Shown piece by piece: positions 1-11,534 of a DNA stretch of 46,544 nucleotides; within the stretch, counting starts at the first letter, position 1, and each line of letters opens with the position of its first letter. A program made the translations under genes and the position numbers. Origin of the DNA: an uncultured Pelagibacteraceae bacterium (GTDB lineage Bacteria; Pseudomonadota; Alphaproteobacteria; Pelagibacterales; Pelagibacteraceae); contig CACKFS010000001.1 in NCBI GenBank assembly GCA_902599575.1, positions 1 through 46,544 of the forward strand, read 5' to 3'. Below the pieces are notes generated by a model. The model made no database searches. It was not told the origin of the DNA and saw nothing but the letters and a program-made list of their open reading frames with translations.

Positions 1-1
1 A

Positions 2-79
2 CTAGAATGCAACATATTTTTAAAGGCAGAAAATATTGAAGCCTTCTCAAAACTCAGGGATTTAAAGGATAATTTTTAG
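2..79 (+). CDS. C-terminal fragment of an unidentified protein (truncated by window edge)
   Basis: Open frame from the window edge, reading LECNIFLKAENIEAFSKLRDLKDNF then TAG at 77-79; too short to assign a family. Confidence 0.4.
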   Translation, partial: LECNIFLKAENIEAFSKLRDLKDNF

Positions 80-89
80 CTTATTAATC

Positions 90-117
90 TTGACTATAAA
101 AAAGCTAATTATATATT
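90..117 (+). promoter_or_regulatory. Putative sigma70 promoter for rplU-rpmA-obgE
   Basis: TTGACT (90-95), 16-nt spacer, TATATT (112-117), 24 nt before the rplU ATG. Confidence 0.5.
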
Positions 118-141
118 GCATTTAATTTTTAAGAATAAAAC

Positions 142-540
142 ATGTCTTTTGCGATAATACAAACTGGTGGAAAACAATATAAAGTTAAAGCTGGAGAAAT
201 AATTAAAATAGAAAAATTTGGAGATCAAAAACCAAATTCTAAAATTGAATTTAAAGAAATACTTGCCTACGGAGATGATAAAAATGTTGAGGTGGGTTTA
301 CCCACTGTTCAAGGAGCAAAAGTAGAAGCTGAATTTTTAAAAAATGCTAAAAATAGGACAGTTCTAATATTTAAAAAAAGACGAAGAAAAAATTCTAGAA
401 GAAAAAATGGTCACAGACAGCAATACTCATTAATTAGAGTCAATAAGATAATGTCAAAAGATGGTAAAGTATTGTCTGAGGCTGAAAAAATTAGTAAAGT
501 AAAAAAAGAAAAAAAGACTGAAACTAAAAAAGATAAGTAA
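142..540 (+). CDS. rplU: 50S ribosomal protein L21
   Basis: N-terminus MSFAIIQTGGKQYKVKAGEIIKIEK typical of L21; followed by L27; Lys/Glu-rich C-terminal tail. Confidence 0.97.
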   Translation: MSFAIIQTGGKQYKVKAGEIIKIEKFGDQKPNSKIEFKEILAYGDDKNVEVGLPTVQGAKVEAEFLKNAKNRTVLIFKKRRRKNSRRKNGHRQQYSLIRVNKIMSKDGKVLSEAEKISKVKKEKKTETKKDK

Positions 541-548
541 AATAAATT

Positions 549-803
549 ATGGCAACAAAAAAAGCAGGTGGATCCTCTCGAAACGGAAGAGATAGTGCTG
601 GTAGAAGATTAGGTGTAAAAAAATATGGTGGCCAATTCGTTGTACCTGGCAATATAATAGTTAGGCAAAGAGGAACTAAAATTTTTCCAGGCCAAAACGT
701 TGGCATGGGCAAAGATCACTCTATTTTCTCGGTTGTTAAGGGTAAGGTTGTTTTTAAAAAAAGTAAGTCAGATAGAACTTACGTTTCAGTAAAACCCAAT
801 TAA
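549..803 (+). CDS. rpmA: 50S ribosomal protein L27
   Basis: [29 protein letters not shown]; classic rplU-rpmA-obg order. Confidence 0.98.
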   Translation: MATKKAGGSSRNGRDSAGRRLGVKKYGGQFVVPGNIIVRQRGTKIFPGQNVGMGKDHSIFSVVKGKVVFKKSKSDRTYVSVKPN

Positions 804-832
804 ATTCATACAACATAAACAAAAGTTGTATT

Positions 833-1816
833 ATGAAATTCCTAGATCAAGTTAAGATATTTGTTAAAGCTGGTAACGGTGGCTCAGGATCACCAAGCTT
901 TAGACGTGAAAAATTTATAGAGTTCGGAGGTCCAGATGGAGGTGACGGGGGTAGAGGTGGCTCTGTGATATTAAAATCAGAGAGAAATTTAAATACTTTA
1001 ATTGATTATAGATATCAACAACATTTCAAAGCTAAAAGGGGTGGTGATGGTAAAGGAAAAAATCAAACAGGCAGAGGTGGAAAAGATTTATTCTTATCTG
1101 TTCCAATAGGGACTCAAGTTTTTGAAGAAGATAATAAAACTTTACTTTTTGATTTCAAAAAAGAAAAAGATGAGTTTACTGTTGCTGTAGGAGGTCGAGG
1201 GGGTTTTGGAAATACCAGATTTAAATCATCTACAAATAGAGCTCCGAGAAAATTTACAAAAGGTACAAAAGGCGAGGAATTTTGGATTTGGTTACAACTT
1301 AAAACGATTGCTGATATTGGAATAATAGGTTTACCAAATGCAGGCAAATCAAGTTTACTTGCATCAATAACTTCTGCAAATCCCAAAATTGCTAATTATA
1401 AGTTTACAACTATAAATCCTAATCTAGGTGTTGCAATGTATGATAATAAAGAGATTACATTAGCAGATATACCAGGACTAATTGAAGGAGCGCACACTGG
1501 CGTCGGTTTAGGTATTAAGTTTTTAAAACATGTAGAAAGATGTAAAACACTATTACACTTAATTGATGTTTCTGAGGAAGATATGGTTAATTCTTATAAA
1601 CAAATTAGAAAAGAACTAGGTAAGTATAGTAAGGAATTATTAAAAAAAAAAGAAATTGTTGTGTTAAATAAAGTCGATTTATTGTCACAAAATGAGCTCA
1701 AAATTAAAAAAATGAAATTCGAGGAAAAATTAAATAAAAAAGTTATTCAATTATCTACTTTTGACAAAAAATTAATATCAAATTTAAAAATAAATTTACT
1801 TAAAAATGTATCTTGA
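833..1816 (+). CDS. obgE: Obg/CgtA family GTPase
   Basis: Gly-rich Obg domain (GPDGGDGGRGGSV), G1 GLPNAGKSS, G3 DIPGLIEGA, NKVD; 327 aa, no OCT-type C-terminal domain. Confidence 0.97.
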   Translation: MKFLDQVKIFVKAGNGGSGSPSFRREKFIEFGGPDGGDGGRGGSVILKSERNLNTLIDYRYQQHFKAKRGGDGKGKNQTGRGGKDLFLSVPIGTQVFEEDNKTLLFDFKKEKDEFTVAVGGRGGFGNTRFKSSTNRAPRKFTKGTKGEEFWIWLQLKTIADIGIIGLPNAGKSSLLASITSANPKIANYKFTTINPNLGVAMYDNKEITLADIPGLIEGAHTGVGLGIKFLKHVERCKTLLHLIDVSEEDMVNSYKQIRKELGKYSKELLKKKEIVVLNKVDLLSQNELKIKKMKFEEKLNKKVIQLSTFDKKLISNLKINLLKNVS

Positions 1817-2912
1817 AAATTCCAAAACTATTATTGTTAAAATAGGATCGTCATTAATTATTGATGATAAAAAAATTATCAGAAAAAAATGGTTATTAGA
1901 GTTTGCAAAAGATATTAAAGATTTAAGAAAAAAAAATAAGAATATTATTATAGTAAGCTCAGGTGCAATAGCTCTTGGTTGTAAGAAATTAAATATAGCA
2001 AAGAAAAAACTTAAAATAGATCAAAGTCAAGCCGTAGCATCTGTAGGACAAATCGAGTTAATGAATTTATTTAAGGAGGTTTTCGCTATTCAAAAAATTA
2101 ATATTTCCCAGATATTGCTCACACTAGAAGATACTGAAATAAGAAGGAGGGCTATAAATGCTAAAAGGACGATTGAAAATTTATTTAATCTTAATTTTAT
2201 ACCGATAGTTAATGAAAATGATACTATTGCTACTTCCGAAATAAAATATGGAGATAATGATAGACTAGCCTCAAGAGTTGCTCAAATTTCTGATGCAGAT
2301 TGTCTTGTATTATTATCAGATGTGGATGGACTTTATACAAAAAATCCAAAAATTCATAAGCATGCTAAATTGATAAATAAGATTGAAAAAATAGACCAAA
2401 ATATAATTAAATTAGCTTCTAGGAAAACAAGTGAGTATGGATCAGGTGGTATGAAGACTAAAATTGATGCAGCTAGAATATGTGCGCTTTCAGGATGTAA
2501 AATGGCAATAGCAAACGGATTAAAAGAAAGACCTTTGAGTAATATTTTAGATAAAAAAATATGTACTTGGTTTATTCCTGAAATTTCTAAATTAGATGCT
2601 AGAAAAAAGTGGATTGCCAGTACTTTACGTGCAAAAGGATATTTAAAGATTGATGACGGTGCTGAAAATGCGTTACGAAAAGGCAAGAGTTTGCTGGCCG
2701 CGGGTGTAAAGAGTGTTGAAGGTTCATTCAAAAAAGGCGATCAAATAAAAATAATTAGTAAAAATGATAAAGAGCTAGCTGTAGGCCTGAGTTCATTTTC
2801 ATCTGAGGAAATTGATAAAATAAAAGGTCATCAGTCAAATAAAATTGAAGAATTAATAGGTTACAAAACAAAAACTGAAGTTGTTCACAAAGATGATATG
2901 GTAGAAATTTAG
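1806..2912 (+). CDS. proB: Glutamate 5-kinase
   Basis: Amino-acid kinase motifs (IVKIGSSLI, IVSSGAIALG, NENDTIAT, YGDNDRLASRVA) plus C-terminal PUA-like domain; followed by proA. Confidence 0.96.
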   Translation: MYLENSKTIIVKIGSSLIIDDKKIIRKKWLLEFAKDIKDLRKKNKNIIIVSSGAIALGCKKLNIAKKKLKIDQSQAVASVGQIELMNLFKEVFAIQKINISQILLTLEDTEIRRRAINAKRTIENLFNLNFIPIVNENDTIATSEIKYGDNDRLASRVAQISDADCLVLLSDVDGLYTKNPKIHKHAKLINKIEKIDQNIIKLASRKTSEYGSGGMKTKIDAARICALSGCKMAIANGLKERPLSNILDKKICTWFIPEISKLDARKKWIASTLRAKGYLKIDDGAENALRKGKSLLAAGVKSVEGSFKKGDQIKIISKNDKELAVGLSSFSSEEIDKIKGHQSNKIEELIGYKTKTEVVHKDDMVEI

Positions 2913-2913
2913 A

Positions 2914-4164
2914 ATGAAAAAATATTTACAAAAATTAGGTCAAAATTCTTATGAAGCAAGTTTAGAAAAAGTGGATACAAAAACAAAAAATAAGGTTTTA
3001 TTAAAATTCAGTGATTTAATAAAAAAAAATTTAAATAAAATACTTAAACAAAACAAAAAAGATATTAAGTATGCCAAAATAAGAAATATTGATAAAAATT
3101 TAGTTACAAGACTCGAGTTAAATAAATTAAAGCTTGGTTCGATAATTAAAACAATAATTGAAATAACTAGATTAAAGGACCCAATTGGGGTTATTTTAGA
3201 TAAATGGAAAAGACCAAACGGTTTAAAAATTAAAAAAATATCTATTCCAATTGGTGTCATTGGTGTAATTTACGAGAGTAGGCCTAATGTAACTGTAGAT
3301 CTATCTTGTCTTTGTTTTAAATCAGGTAATTCAGTGATCCTCAAGGGTGGTTCAGAAGCTTTTTTTACTAATAAAATATTTGTCAAACTATTTAGAAAAT
3401 CTCTCAAGGCTAATAAAGTGAATATGAATTATGTTCAATTTATTGAAAGAAAAGATAGAAAAGTTGTTAACTCCCTTCTGAAAGATATGAGAAATTATAT
3501 TGATGTTATGATTCCTAGAGGAGGCAAAAACCTTGTTAAGAAAGTCAAAGAATTATGCAATGTTCCAGTAATAGGTCACTTAGAAGGTGTTTGTCACACA
3601 TTTATTGATAAAAAGGTAAATGCAAAAATGGCAAGGAAAGTCGTTTTAAATGCAAAAATGAGAAATGTTAGCATATGTGGAGCTACTGAAACTTTATTAA
3701 TTCATAAAGATTGTCCAAAAAAAGAAATTAATTTGATACTTAACGAATTAAAAAATAATAATTGTTTAATATACGCGGATAATAAAGTCAGAAAAATTTT
3801 TAGTGGTAAACTTAGAAAAGCAACTAATAAAGACTGGCGTAAAGAATATCTTGATTCAAAAATCTCTGTTAAAATTGTTAAAAATGTTAATGAGGCAGTT
3901 CAACACATCAATAAATTTGGTACCATGCATACCGACTCGATTATTACAAATAACCCTGTAAATGCTAATTATTTCATAAAAAATGTAAAAAGTTCTATAG
4001 TTATGCATAATACATCAACTCAATTTGCTGATGGAGGAGAACTAGGCTTTGGTGGAGAAGTTGGAATATCTACAAACAAGTTACCACCAAGAGGTCCTGT
4101 AGGGCTAAATCAATTAGTATCATTTAAATACCACGTAGCTGGAAATGGCCAAATCAGAAAATAA
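2914..4164 (+). CDS. proA: Gamma-glutamyl phosphate reductase
   Basis: GVIGVIYESRPNVTVD, SGNSVILKGGSEA, MIPRGGKNLV, VPVIGHLEGVCHTFID, FADGGELGFGGEVGISTNKLPPRGPVGL. Confidence 0.97.
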   Translation: MKKYLQKLGQNSYEASLEKVDTKTKNKVLLKFSDLIKKNLNKILKQNKKDIKYAKIRNIDKNLVTRLELNKLKLGSIIKTIIEITRLKDPIGVILDKWKRPNGLKIKKISIPIGVIGVIYESRPNVTVDLSCLCFKSGNSVILKGGSEAFFTNKIFVKLFRKSLKANKVNMNYVQFIERKDRKVVNSLLKDMRNYIDVMIPRGGKNLVKKVKELCNVPVIGHLEGVCHTFIDKKVNAKMARKVVLNAKMRNVSICGATETLLIHKDCPKKEINLILNELKNNNCLIYADNKVRKIFSGKLRKATNKDWRKEYLDSKISVKIVKNVNEAVQHINKFGTMHTDSIITNNPVNANYFIKNVKSSIVMHNTSTQFADGGELGFGGEVGISTNKLPPRGPVGLNQLVSFKYHVAGNGQIRK

Positions 4165-4681
4165 ACTCATTGAAAAAATAGGTATACTGGGAGGCACGTT
4201 CGACCCACCTCATAAAGGACATTTGAAAATTTCTCAAATAGCAAAAAAAAAATTTGATTTAAAAAAAATAATTTGGGCTATAACACAAAAAAATCCATTT
4301 AAAAAAAAAAGTTATTTTGATTTAAACAAAAGAATAAAACTTTCAAGAAGTTTAACAAAGAATCAAAAATATATTAAGGTTATTTTTTTTGAAAAAAAAA
4401 TTAATTCAAATAAAACAATTAATTTGATAAAGTATTTTATAAGTAAAAGTAAAAAAAAAGAGGTATATTTTTTATTAGGTGCTGATAATTTACTAAATTT
4501 TCACAAATGGGATAATTGGAAGAAAATACCAAAGATTTGTAAAATTGTAGTTTTTGACAGAAATGGTTTTAAGGCAAAGGCTAAAAAATCCATCGCATAT
4601 AAGTCAATTAAAAATAAAGGTCTTATTTATATTGAATTTAAAAAAGTTAACATTTCATCTTCTAAAATTAGAAATTTTTGA
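4145..4681 (+). CDS. nadD: Nicotinate-nucleotide adenylyltransferase
   Basis: IGILGGTFDPPHKGHLKIS and LLGADNLLNFHKWDNWKKI; followed by rsfS; overlaps the proA 3' end by 20 nt. Confidence 0.93.
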   Translation: MAKSENKLIEKIGILGGTFDPPHKGHLKISQIAKKKFDLKKIIWAITQKNPFKKKSYFDLNKRIKLSRSLTKNQKYIKVIFFEKKINSNKTINLIKYFISKSKKKEVYFLLGADNLLNFHKWDNWKKIPKICKIVVFDRNGFKAKAKKSIAYKSIKNKGLIYIEFKKVNISSSKIRNF

Positions 4682-4696
4682 TATGATTAATAATTA

Positions 4697-5047
4697 ATGG
4701 TCAAAAAAACCAATCTAAAAAAATTAATAATTGAAACATTAGATAACAATAAGGCGCTAGATATAGTTTCAATTGACTTAAAAGATAAGTCCTCAATTGC
4801 GGATCATATGATTATAGCGAGTGGAACCTCTTCAAGACATATCCAGTCATTATCAGAACAGGTATTAGATAAATTTAAAGAGAACGGATTTAGTCAATGT
4901 AAAATTGAAGGAAGAGACAGCACGGAGTGGAAGCTTGTTGACGGTATCGATATTGTTGTTCACATTTTTAACCCAGAAAAAAGAAAATTCTATGAGCTTG
5001 AGAAAATTTGGTCTGAATTAATTCCTAAAGAAAGAGTGATTGTTTAA
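4697..5047 (+). CDS. rsfS: Ribosome silencing factor RsfS (Iojap/YbeB)
   Basis: DHMIIASGTSSRHIQSL, EGRDSTEWKLVDGIDIVVHIF, YELEKIW. Confidence 0.94.
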   Translation: MVKKTNLKKLIIETLDNNKALDIVSIDLKDKSSIADHMIIASGTSSRHIQSLSEQVLDKFKENGFSQCKIEGRDSTEWKLVDGIDIVVHIFNPEKRKFYELEKIWSELIPKERVIV

Positions 5048-6183
5048 TGTGCTACAAAAGAATATTCACTCTTATCATTTTTTTTATTTTGTATTATGGA
5101 AAAGTTAGTGCCCAAGATGAAACGGTTTATGACAAAATAGATCTTTTTGGAGAAGTTTTAGACAAAATAAATAAGGAATATGTAGAAGAAGTAGATCAAT
5201 CAGACACTATAGATGCAGCAATTAACGGTGTCTTACAATCATTAGATCCCTATTCATCATATATGTCTCCAAAAAATTTGGAAGAAATGCAAACAGAAAC
5301 TAAGGGTGAGTTTGGCGGTTTAGGAATAGAAGTTGGTATGGAAGCAGGTGTTGTGAAGGTTATATCGCCTCTTGATAATTCACCTGCTGAAAGAGAAGGT
5401 GTTAAAGCTGGGGACTACATTGTCAAAATAAATGACACACAAGTTCAAGGAAAAACATTAAATGAAGCAGTCGAATTAATGAGAGGTCCTGTCGGATCAA
5501 CTTTAGAAATTACTGTAAGAAGAGTTGGTTTGAGAAAATCATTAGTTTTTAATATAACCAGAGAAATTATTCAGGTTGCATCTGTAAAATCTGAAGTGCT
5601 TGATGAAAAAATTGGATACATCCGTCTCACATCATTTAATGAGAATAGTGACGATCAAATTAAAAAGAAAATTAAAGAATTTAAAAAAAATAAAAAGATA
5701 GTGGGTTATATTTTAGATTTGAGAAATAATCCAGGTGGATTACTAGGCCAAGCAATTAAGATATCAGATTTTTTTTTGGATGACGGTGAAATAGTATCGA
5801 CCAAAGGAAGAAAAAAAAATGAGAACCAAAAATGGTTTGCAAGAGAAGGTGATATAATTAATGGTAAAGCTCTAATAGTTTTAATCAATAAGGGTTCTGC
5901 CTCAGCGTCTGAGATAGTTGCAGGAGCTTTAAAAGATCACAAACGAGCAGTATTAGTTGGTGAGAAAAGTTATGGAAAAGGGTCGGTGCAATCAATTATA
6001 CCTTTAAAAAATCGAGGCGCAATTAGATTAACTATTTCAAAATATTATTTACCATCAGGTAAATCAATCTCAGAAGTTGGTGTAACTCCAGATATAACTG
6101 TAGAAGAAGAGTCTGACGATTTTAGAATTCTTTCTGAAAACGATAATCAACTTAAATTTGCTAGAAAATTATTCACTGGATAA
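5047..6183 (+). CDS. ctpA: S41 family C-terminal processing peptidase, secreted
   Basis: N-terminal signal peptide, PDZ (GVVKVISPLDNSPAEREGVKAGDYIVKIND), catalytic region NKGSASASEIVAGALKDHKRAVLVGEKSYGKGSVQ. Confidence 0.94.
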   Translation: MCYKRIFTLIIFFILYYGKVSAQDETVYDKIDLFGEVLDKINKEYVEEVDQSDTIDAAINGVLQSLDPYSSYMSPKNLEEMQTETKGEFGGLGIEVGMEAGVVKVISPLDNSPAEREGVKAGDYIVKINDTQVQGKTLNEAVELMRGPVGSTLEITVRRVGLRKSLVFNITREIIQVASVKSEVLDEKIGYIRLTSFNENSDDQIKKKIKEFKKNKKIVGYILDLRNNPGGLLGQAIKISDFFLDDGEIVSTKGRKKNENQKWFAREGDIINGKALIVLINKGSASASEIVAGALKDHKRAVLVGEKSYGKGSVQSIIPLKNRGAIRLTISKYYLPSGKSISEVGVTPDITVEEESDDFRILSENDNQLKFARKLFTG

Positions 6184-6187
6184 TTTT

Positions 6188-6667
6188 ATGCAGGAAAAGT
6201 TTAAAAATCTACCTTTAAGAGTAGGTGTAGGTATTATTCTTTTAAACAAAGATAATAAAGTTTTTGTAGCTAAAAGATTAGATAACCCCCACAATTATTG
6301 GCAAATGCCTCAGGGTGGTGTAGATGGAAATGAAAAATTTTTAGATGCAGCACTTAGAGAACTTGAGGAAGAGACAGGTGTAAAAAATGTAGATTTAATA
6401 AAAGAGATTGACGGTTATCAAACATATTTTTTACCTGAAAATCTTCTTGGGATAATATGGAGAGGTAAATACAAAGGACAAAAGCAAAAATGGTTTTGTA
6501 TGAGATTTAAAGGTGAAGATACAGAGATCAATATTAAAACGAAAAAACCAGAGTTTTCGGAGTGGAGATGGATTGACTTAGATGAAATTACTAAATGGGT
6601 TGTTGACTTTAAAACTGATGTATACAAAAATTTAAAAAGTGAAGTTAAAAAAATTATTTTTAATTAG
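6188..6667 (+). CDS. rppH: RNA pyrophosphohydrolase (Nudix)
   Basis: Nudix box GGVDGNEKFLDAALRELEEETGV; start chosen at the internal ATG 6188 (MQEKFKNLPLRVGVGIIL) just after the ctpA stop, not the track start at 6158. Confidence 0.92.
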   Translation: MQEKFKNLPLRVGVGIILLNKDNKVFVAKRLDNPHNYWQMPQGGVDGNEKFLDAALRELEEETGVKNVDLIKEIDGYQTYFLPENLLGIIWRGKYKGQKQKWFCMRFKGEDTEINIKTKKPEFSEWRWIDLDEITKWVVDFKTDVYKNLKSEVKKIIFN

Positions 6668-7055
6668 ACTTTATAGAATTTAAAACCTCAATTTTCTGAT
6701 CTAATATATATCGTTCATTATCTTTAATATTTTCTTTTTTTAAACCTTCCTCCGCGTCCTTCACAATTTTATCCACTTTATTTTTATCCATTTCTTTTAA
6801 GTCAAAAATATTACTTGTTAGTATCGACAAAGTATTATCTTTAAATTCGACAATTCCATCATCTACATAATAATTTGAAGTTTCATTTTTAGATCTTACG
6901 TCAATAATTCCTGGTTTTAAGAAAGAAATTAAAGGAATATGATCTTTTAATATACCCATATATCCTTCAATAGCCGGGATAACTACTTCCTCAGTATCAC
7001 TTTTTGTTAAAAAAGATTTTTCTGGACTTATGATTTCCAAATTAAATTGGTCCAT
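6660..7055 (-). CDS. atpC: F1Fo ATP synthase epsilon subunit
   Basis: MDQFNLEIISPEKSFLTKSDTEEVVIPAIEGYMGILKDHIPLIS; downstream of atpD. Confidence 0.95.
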   Translation of the reverse strand: MDQFNLEIISPEKSFLTKSDTEEVVIPAIEGYMGILKDHIPLISFLKPGIIDVRSKNETSNYYVDDGIVEFKDNTLSILTSNIFDLKEMDKNKVDKIVKDAEEGLKKENIKDNERYILDQKIEVLNSIKSN

Positions 7056-9349
<2,294 letters not shown>

Positions 9350-9357
<8 letters not shown>

Positions 9358-10888
9358 TTTTAAACTTTTCTTTTAAATCGTTTATCAGAGATGCTAAATT
9401 TTTTTCTATATCTTCATCAAGCTTTCCAGAGCTGGAAATACTTTCAATAATCTCAGGTTTTTCAGATTTACATTTTTCCAAAAGTTTGTTTTCGAAATCT
9501 TCGATATTTTTTAAGTCTATATCATCAAGGTATCCTCTAACACCTGCAAATATAGTTAAAACTTGCTCTGCAACAGTCATTGGTGAATATTGTTTTTGCT
9601 TTAATAATTCTGTTAATTTTGATCCTCTATTTAATAATTTTTGAGTTGAGGCATCTAAATCAGAACCAAATTGAGCAAATGCTGCCATTTCTCTGTATTG
9701 GGCCAACTCTAATTTAATTGAACCTGCAACTTTTTTCATTGCTTTAGTTTGAGCGGCTGATCCAACTCGCGAAACAGACAGACCAACATTAACCGCTGGT
9801 CTAATACCTTGATTAAACAATTCTGTTTCTAAAAAAATTTGCCCGTCTGTAATAGAAATTACATTAGTTGGAATATATGCAGAAACATCCCCCGCTTGTG
9901 TCTCTATAACAGGTAATGCTGTTAATGAGCCTCCACCATTTGCGTCACTTAATTTCGCTGCTCTCTCTAGAAGTCTGCTGTGTAAATAAAAGACATCACC
10001 TGGATAAGCTTCTCTACCTGGAGGTCTTCTAAGTAATAGAGACATCTGACGGTAGGCTACTGCTTGTTTTGATAAGTCATCGTAAATAATGAGTGCATGC
10101 ATTCCATTATCTCTAAAATATTCTCCCATAGCACAACCAGTATAAGGTGCTAAGAATTGTAAAGGAGCAGAATCTGAAGCTGTTGCCGAAACTATAGTCG
10201 TATAATCCATAGCTCCTGCATCCTCTAATGTCTTTACAATTTGTGCAACCGTAGATCTTTTTTGGCCTATAGCAACATAAATACAATAAAGTTTTTTGCT
10301 TTCATCTTCTGATTCATTAATTTTTTTTTGATTAATAATTGTGTCGATTGCGACTGCAGTTTTTCCAGTTTGTCTATCTCCTATGATTAATTCTCTTTGG
10401 CCTCTACCAATTGGAATTAGACTATCTATCGATTTTAAACCAGTTTGCATTGGTTCACCTACCGATTGTCTCGGTATAATACCTGGTGCTTTTACTTCCA
10501 CTCTTCTTCTTTCTAGATTTTTTTCGAGATTAGCTTTACCATCTATTGGGTTTCCTAACCCATCAACTACTCTTCCTAATAATTGTTTGCCAACTGGAAC
10601 ATCAACAATTGATCCAGTTCTTTTTACTGTATCTCCTTCTTTAATAGCTCTGTCATCACCAAAAATAACTACGCCAACGTTATCACTTTCAAGGTTTAAA
10701 GCCATTCCCTTTGAACCATCAGAGAATTCAACCATCTCTCCAGCTTGAACATTATCCAGACCATATATTCTAGCTATGCCGTCACCAACAGATAAAACTT
10801 GTCCAATTTCAGTAACCTCAGACTTGTCTCCAAATTTTTTGATTTGTTCTTTTAATATTTTTGTTACTTCTGAAGGATTTATATCCAT
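9350..10888 (-). CDS. atpA: F1Fo ATP synthase alpha subunit
   Basis: [45 protein letters not shown]. Confidence 0.99.
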
Positions 10889-11419
10889 TTATACCTCAAT
10901 CATCTTTGATTTAATTTGTTTAAGTTTATTTTTCATAGAATTATCAATCATAATACTTCCAACTTGAATTATTAATCCTGAAATAAGATCTTTGTCTACT
11001 TTGTAATCTAAATTAATTTTTGATCCAAACTTAGCGAACAGATCTTTTTTGATTTTTTCTACCTCATCATCTTTAAGTTCTTTGGCAGATATTAATTTTG
11101 CATCCACTTCACCTCGTTTAAATGAACAATATGAAACAAAATCCTTTAAAATTTTATCTAAATAAAAGAGTCTGCGCTTGCTCACCAAAAAATTTAAGAA
11201 TTTATTTAATATTGGGTTAAAGTTAAATTTCTTTGAAAGATCATTTAGCATTTCAACATGATCATTTTGTTTAAAAAGAGGGTTTTTGATAAAAGCATTA
11301 AATTCTTTTATTGTTTCCAAAGCTTTTAAAATTGATTTTGATTGGTGTTCGATTTCATCCGTTACATTAGACTCAATGGATAATTCATACAAAGCTTTTG
11401 AGTAACTGTTAAAGGACAT
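10889..11419 (-). CDS. atpH: F1Fo ATP synthase delta subunit
   Basis: 176 aa, YSKALYELSIES and C-terminal LISGLIIQVGSIMIDNSMKNKLKQIK; immediately upstream of atpA. Confidence 0.93.
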   Translation of the reverse strand: MSFNSYSKALYELSIESNVTDEIEHQSKSILKALETIKEFNAFIKNPLFKQNDHVEMLNDLSKKFNFNPILNKFLNFLVSKRRLFYLDKILKDFVSYCSFKRGEVDAKLISAKELKDDEVEKIKKDLFAKFGSKINLDYKVDKDLISGLIIQVGSIMIDNSMKNKLKQIKSKMIEV

Positions 11420-11441
11420 TTTAAGTGAGTTTTTTCAAGTT

Positions 11442-11469
11442 AATATAATTAGATCGTTAAATTTTTGAA
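11442..11469 (-). promoter_or_regulatory. Possible promoter for atpHAGDC
   Basis: Minus-strand TTCAAA (11469-11464), 16-nt spacer, TATATT (11447-11442), 22 nt upstream of atpH, in the largest gap (115 nt) of the minus-strand block. Confidence 0.35.
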
Positions 11470-11534
11470 CTAATTAGCATATAGCCTAGATACGATCAAG
11501 CTAGAGGTTAAAAAAAATACATTTTTTTTCTATG

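Noticed and set aside
2354-2731. 125-aa minus-strand ORF inside proB
   Set aside because: Shadow ORF opposite conserved proB; no plausible start context
6158-6187. N-terminal extension MLENYSLDNF of rppH in the ORF track
   Set aside because: Overlaps the ctpA 3' end; the ATG at 6188, right after the ctpA stop, gives a better N-terminus
10341-10748. 135-aa plus-strand ORF antisense to atpA
   Set aside because: Shadow ORF of a highly conserved coding region
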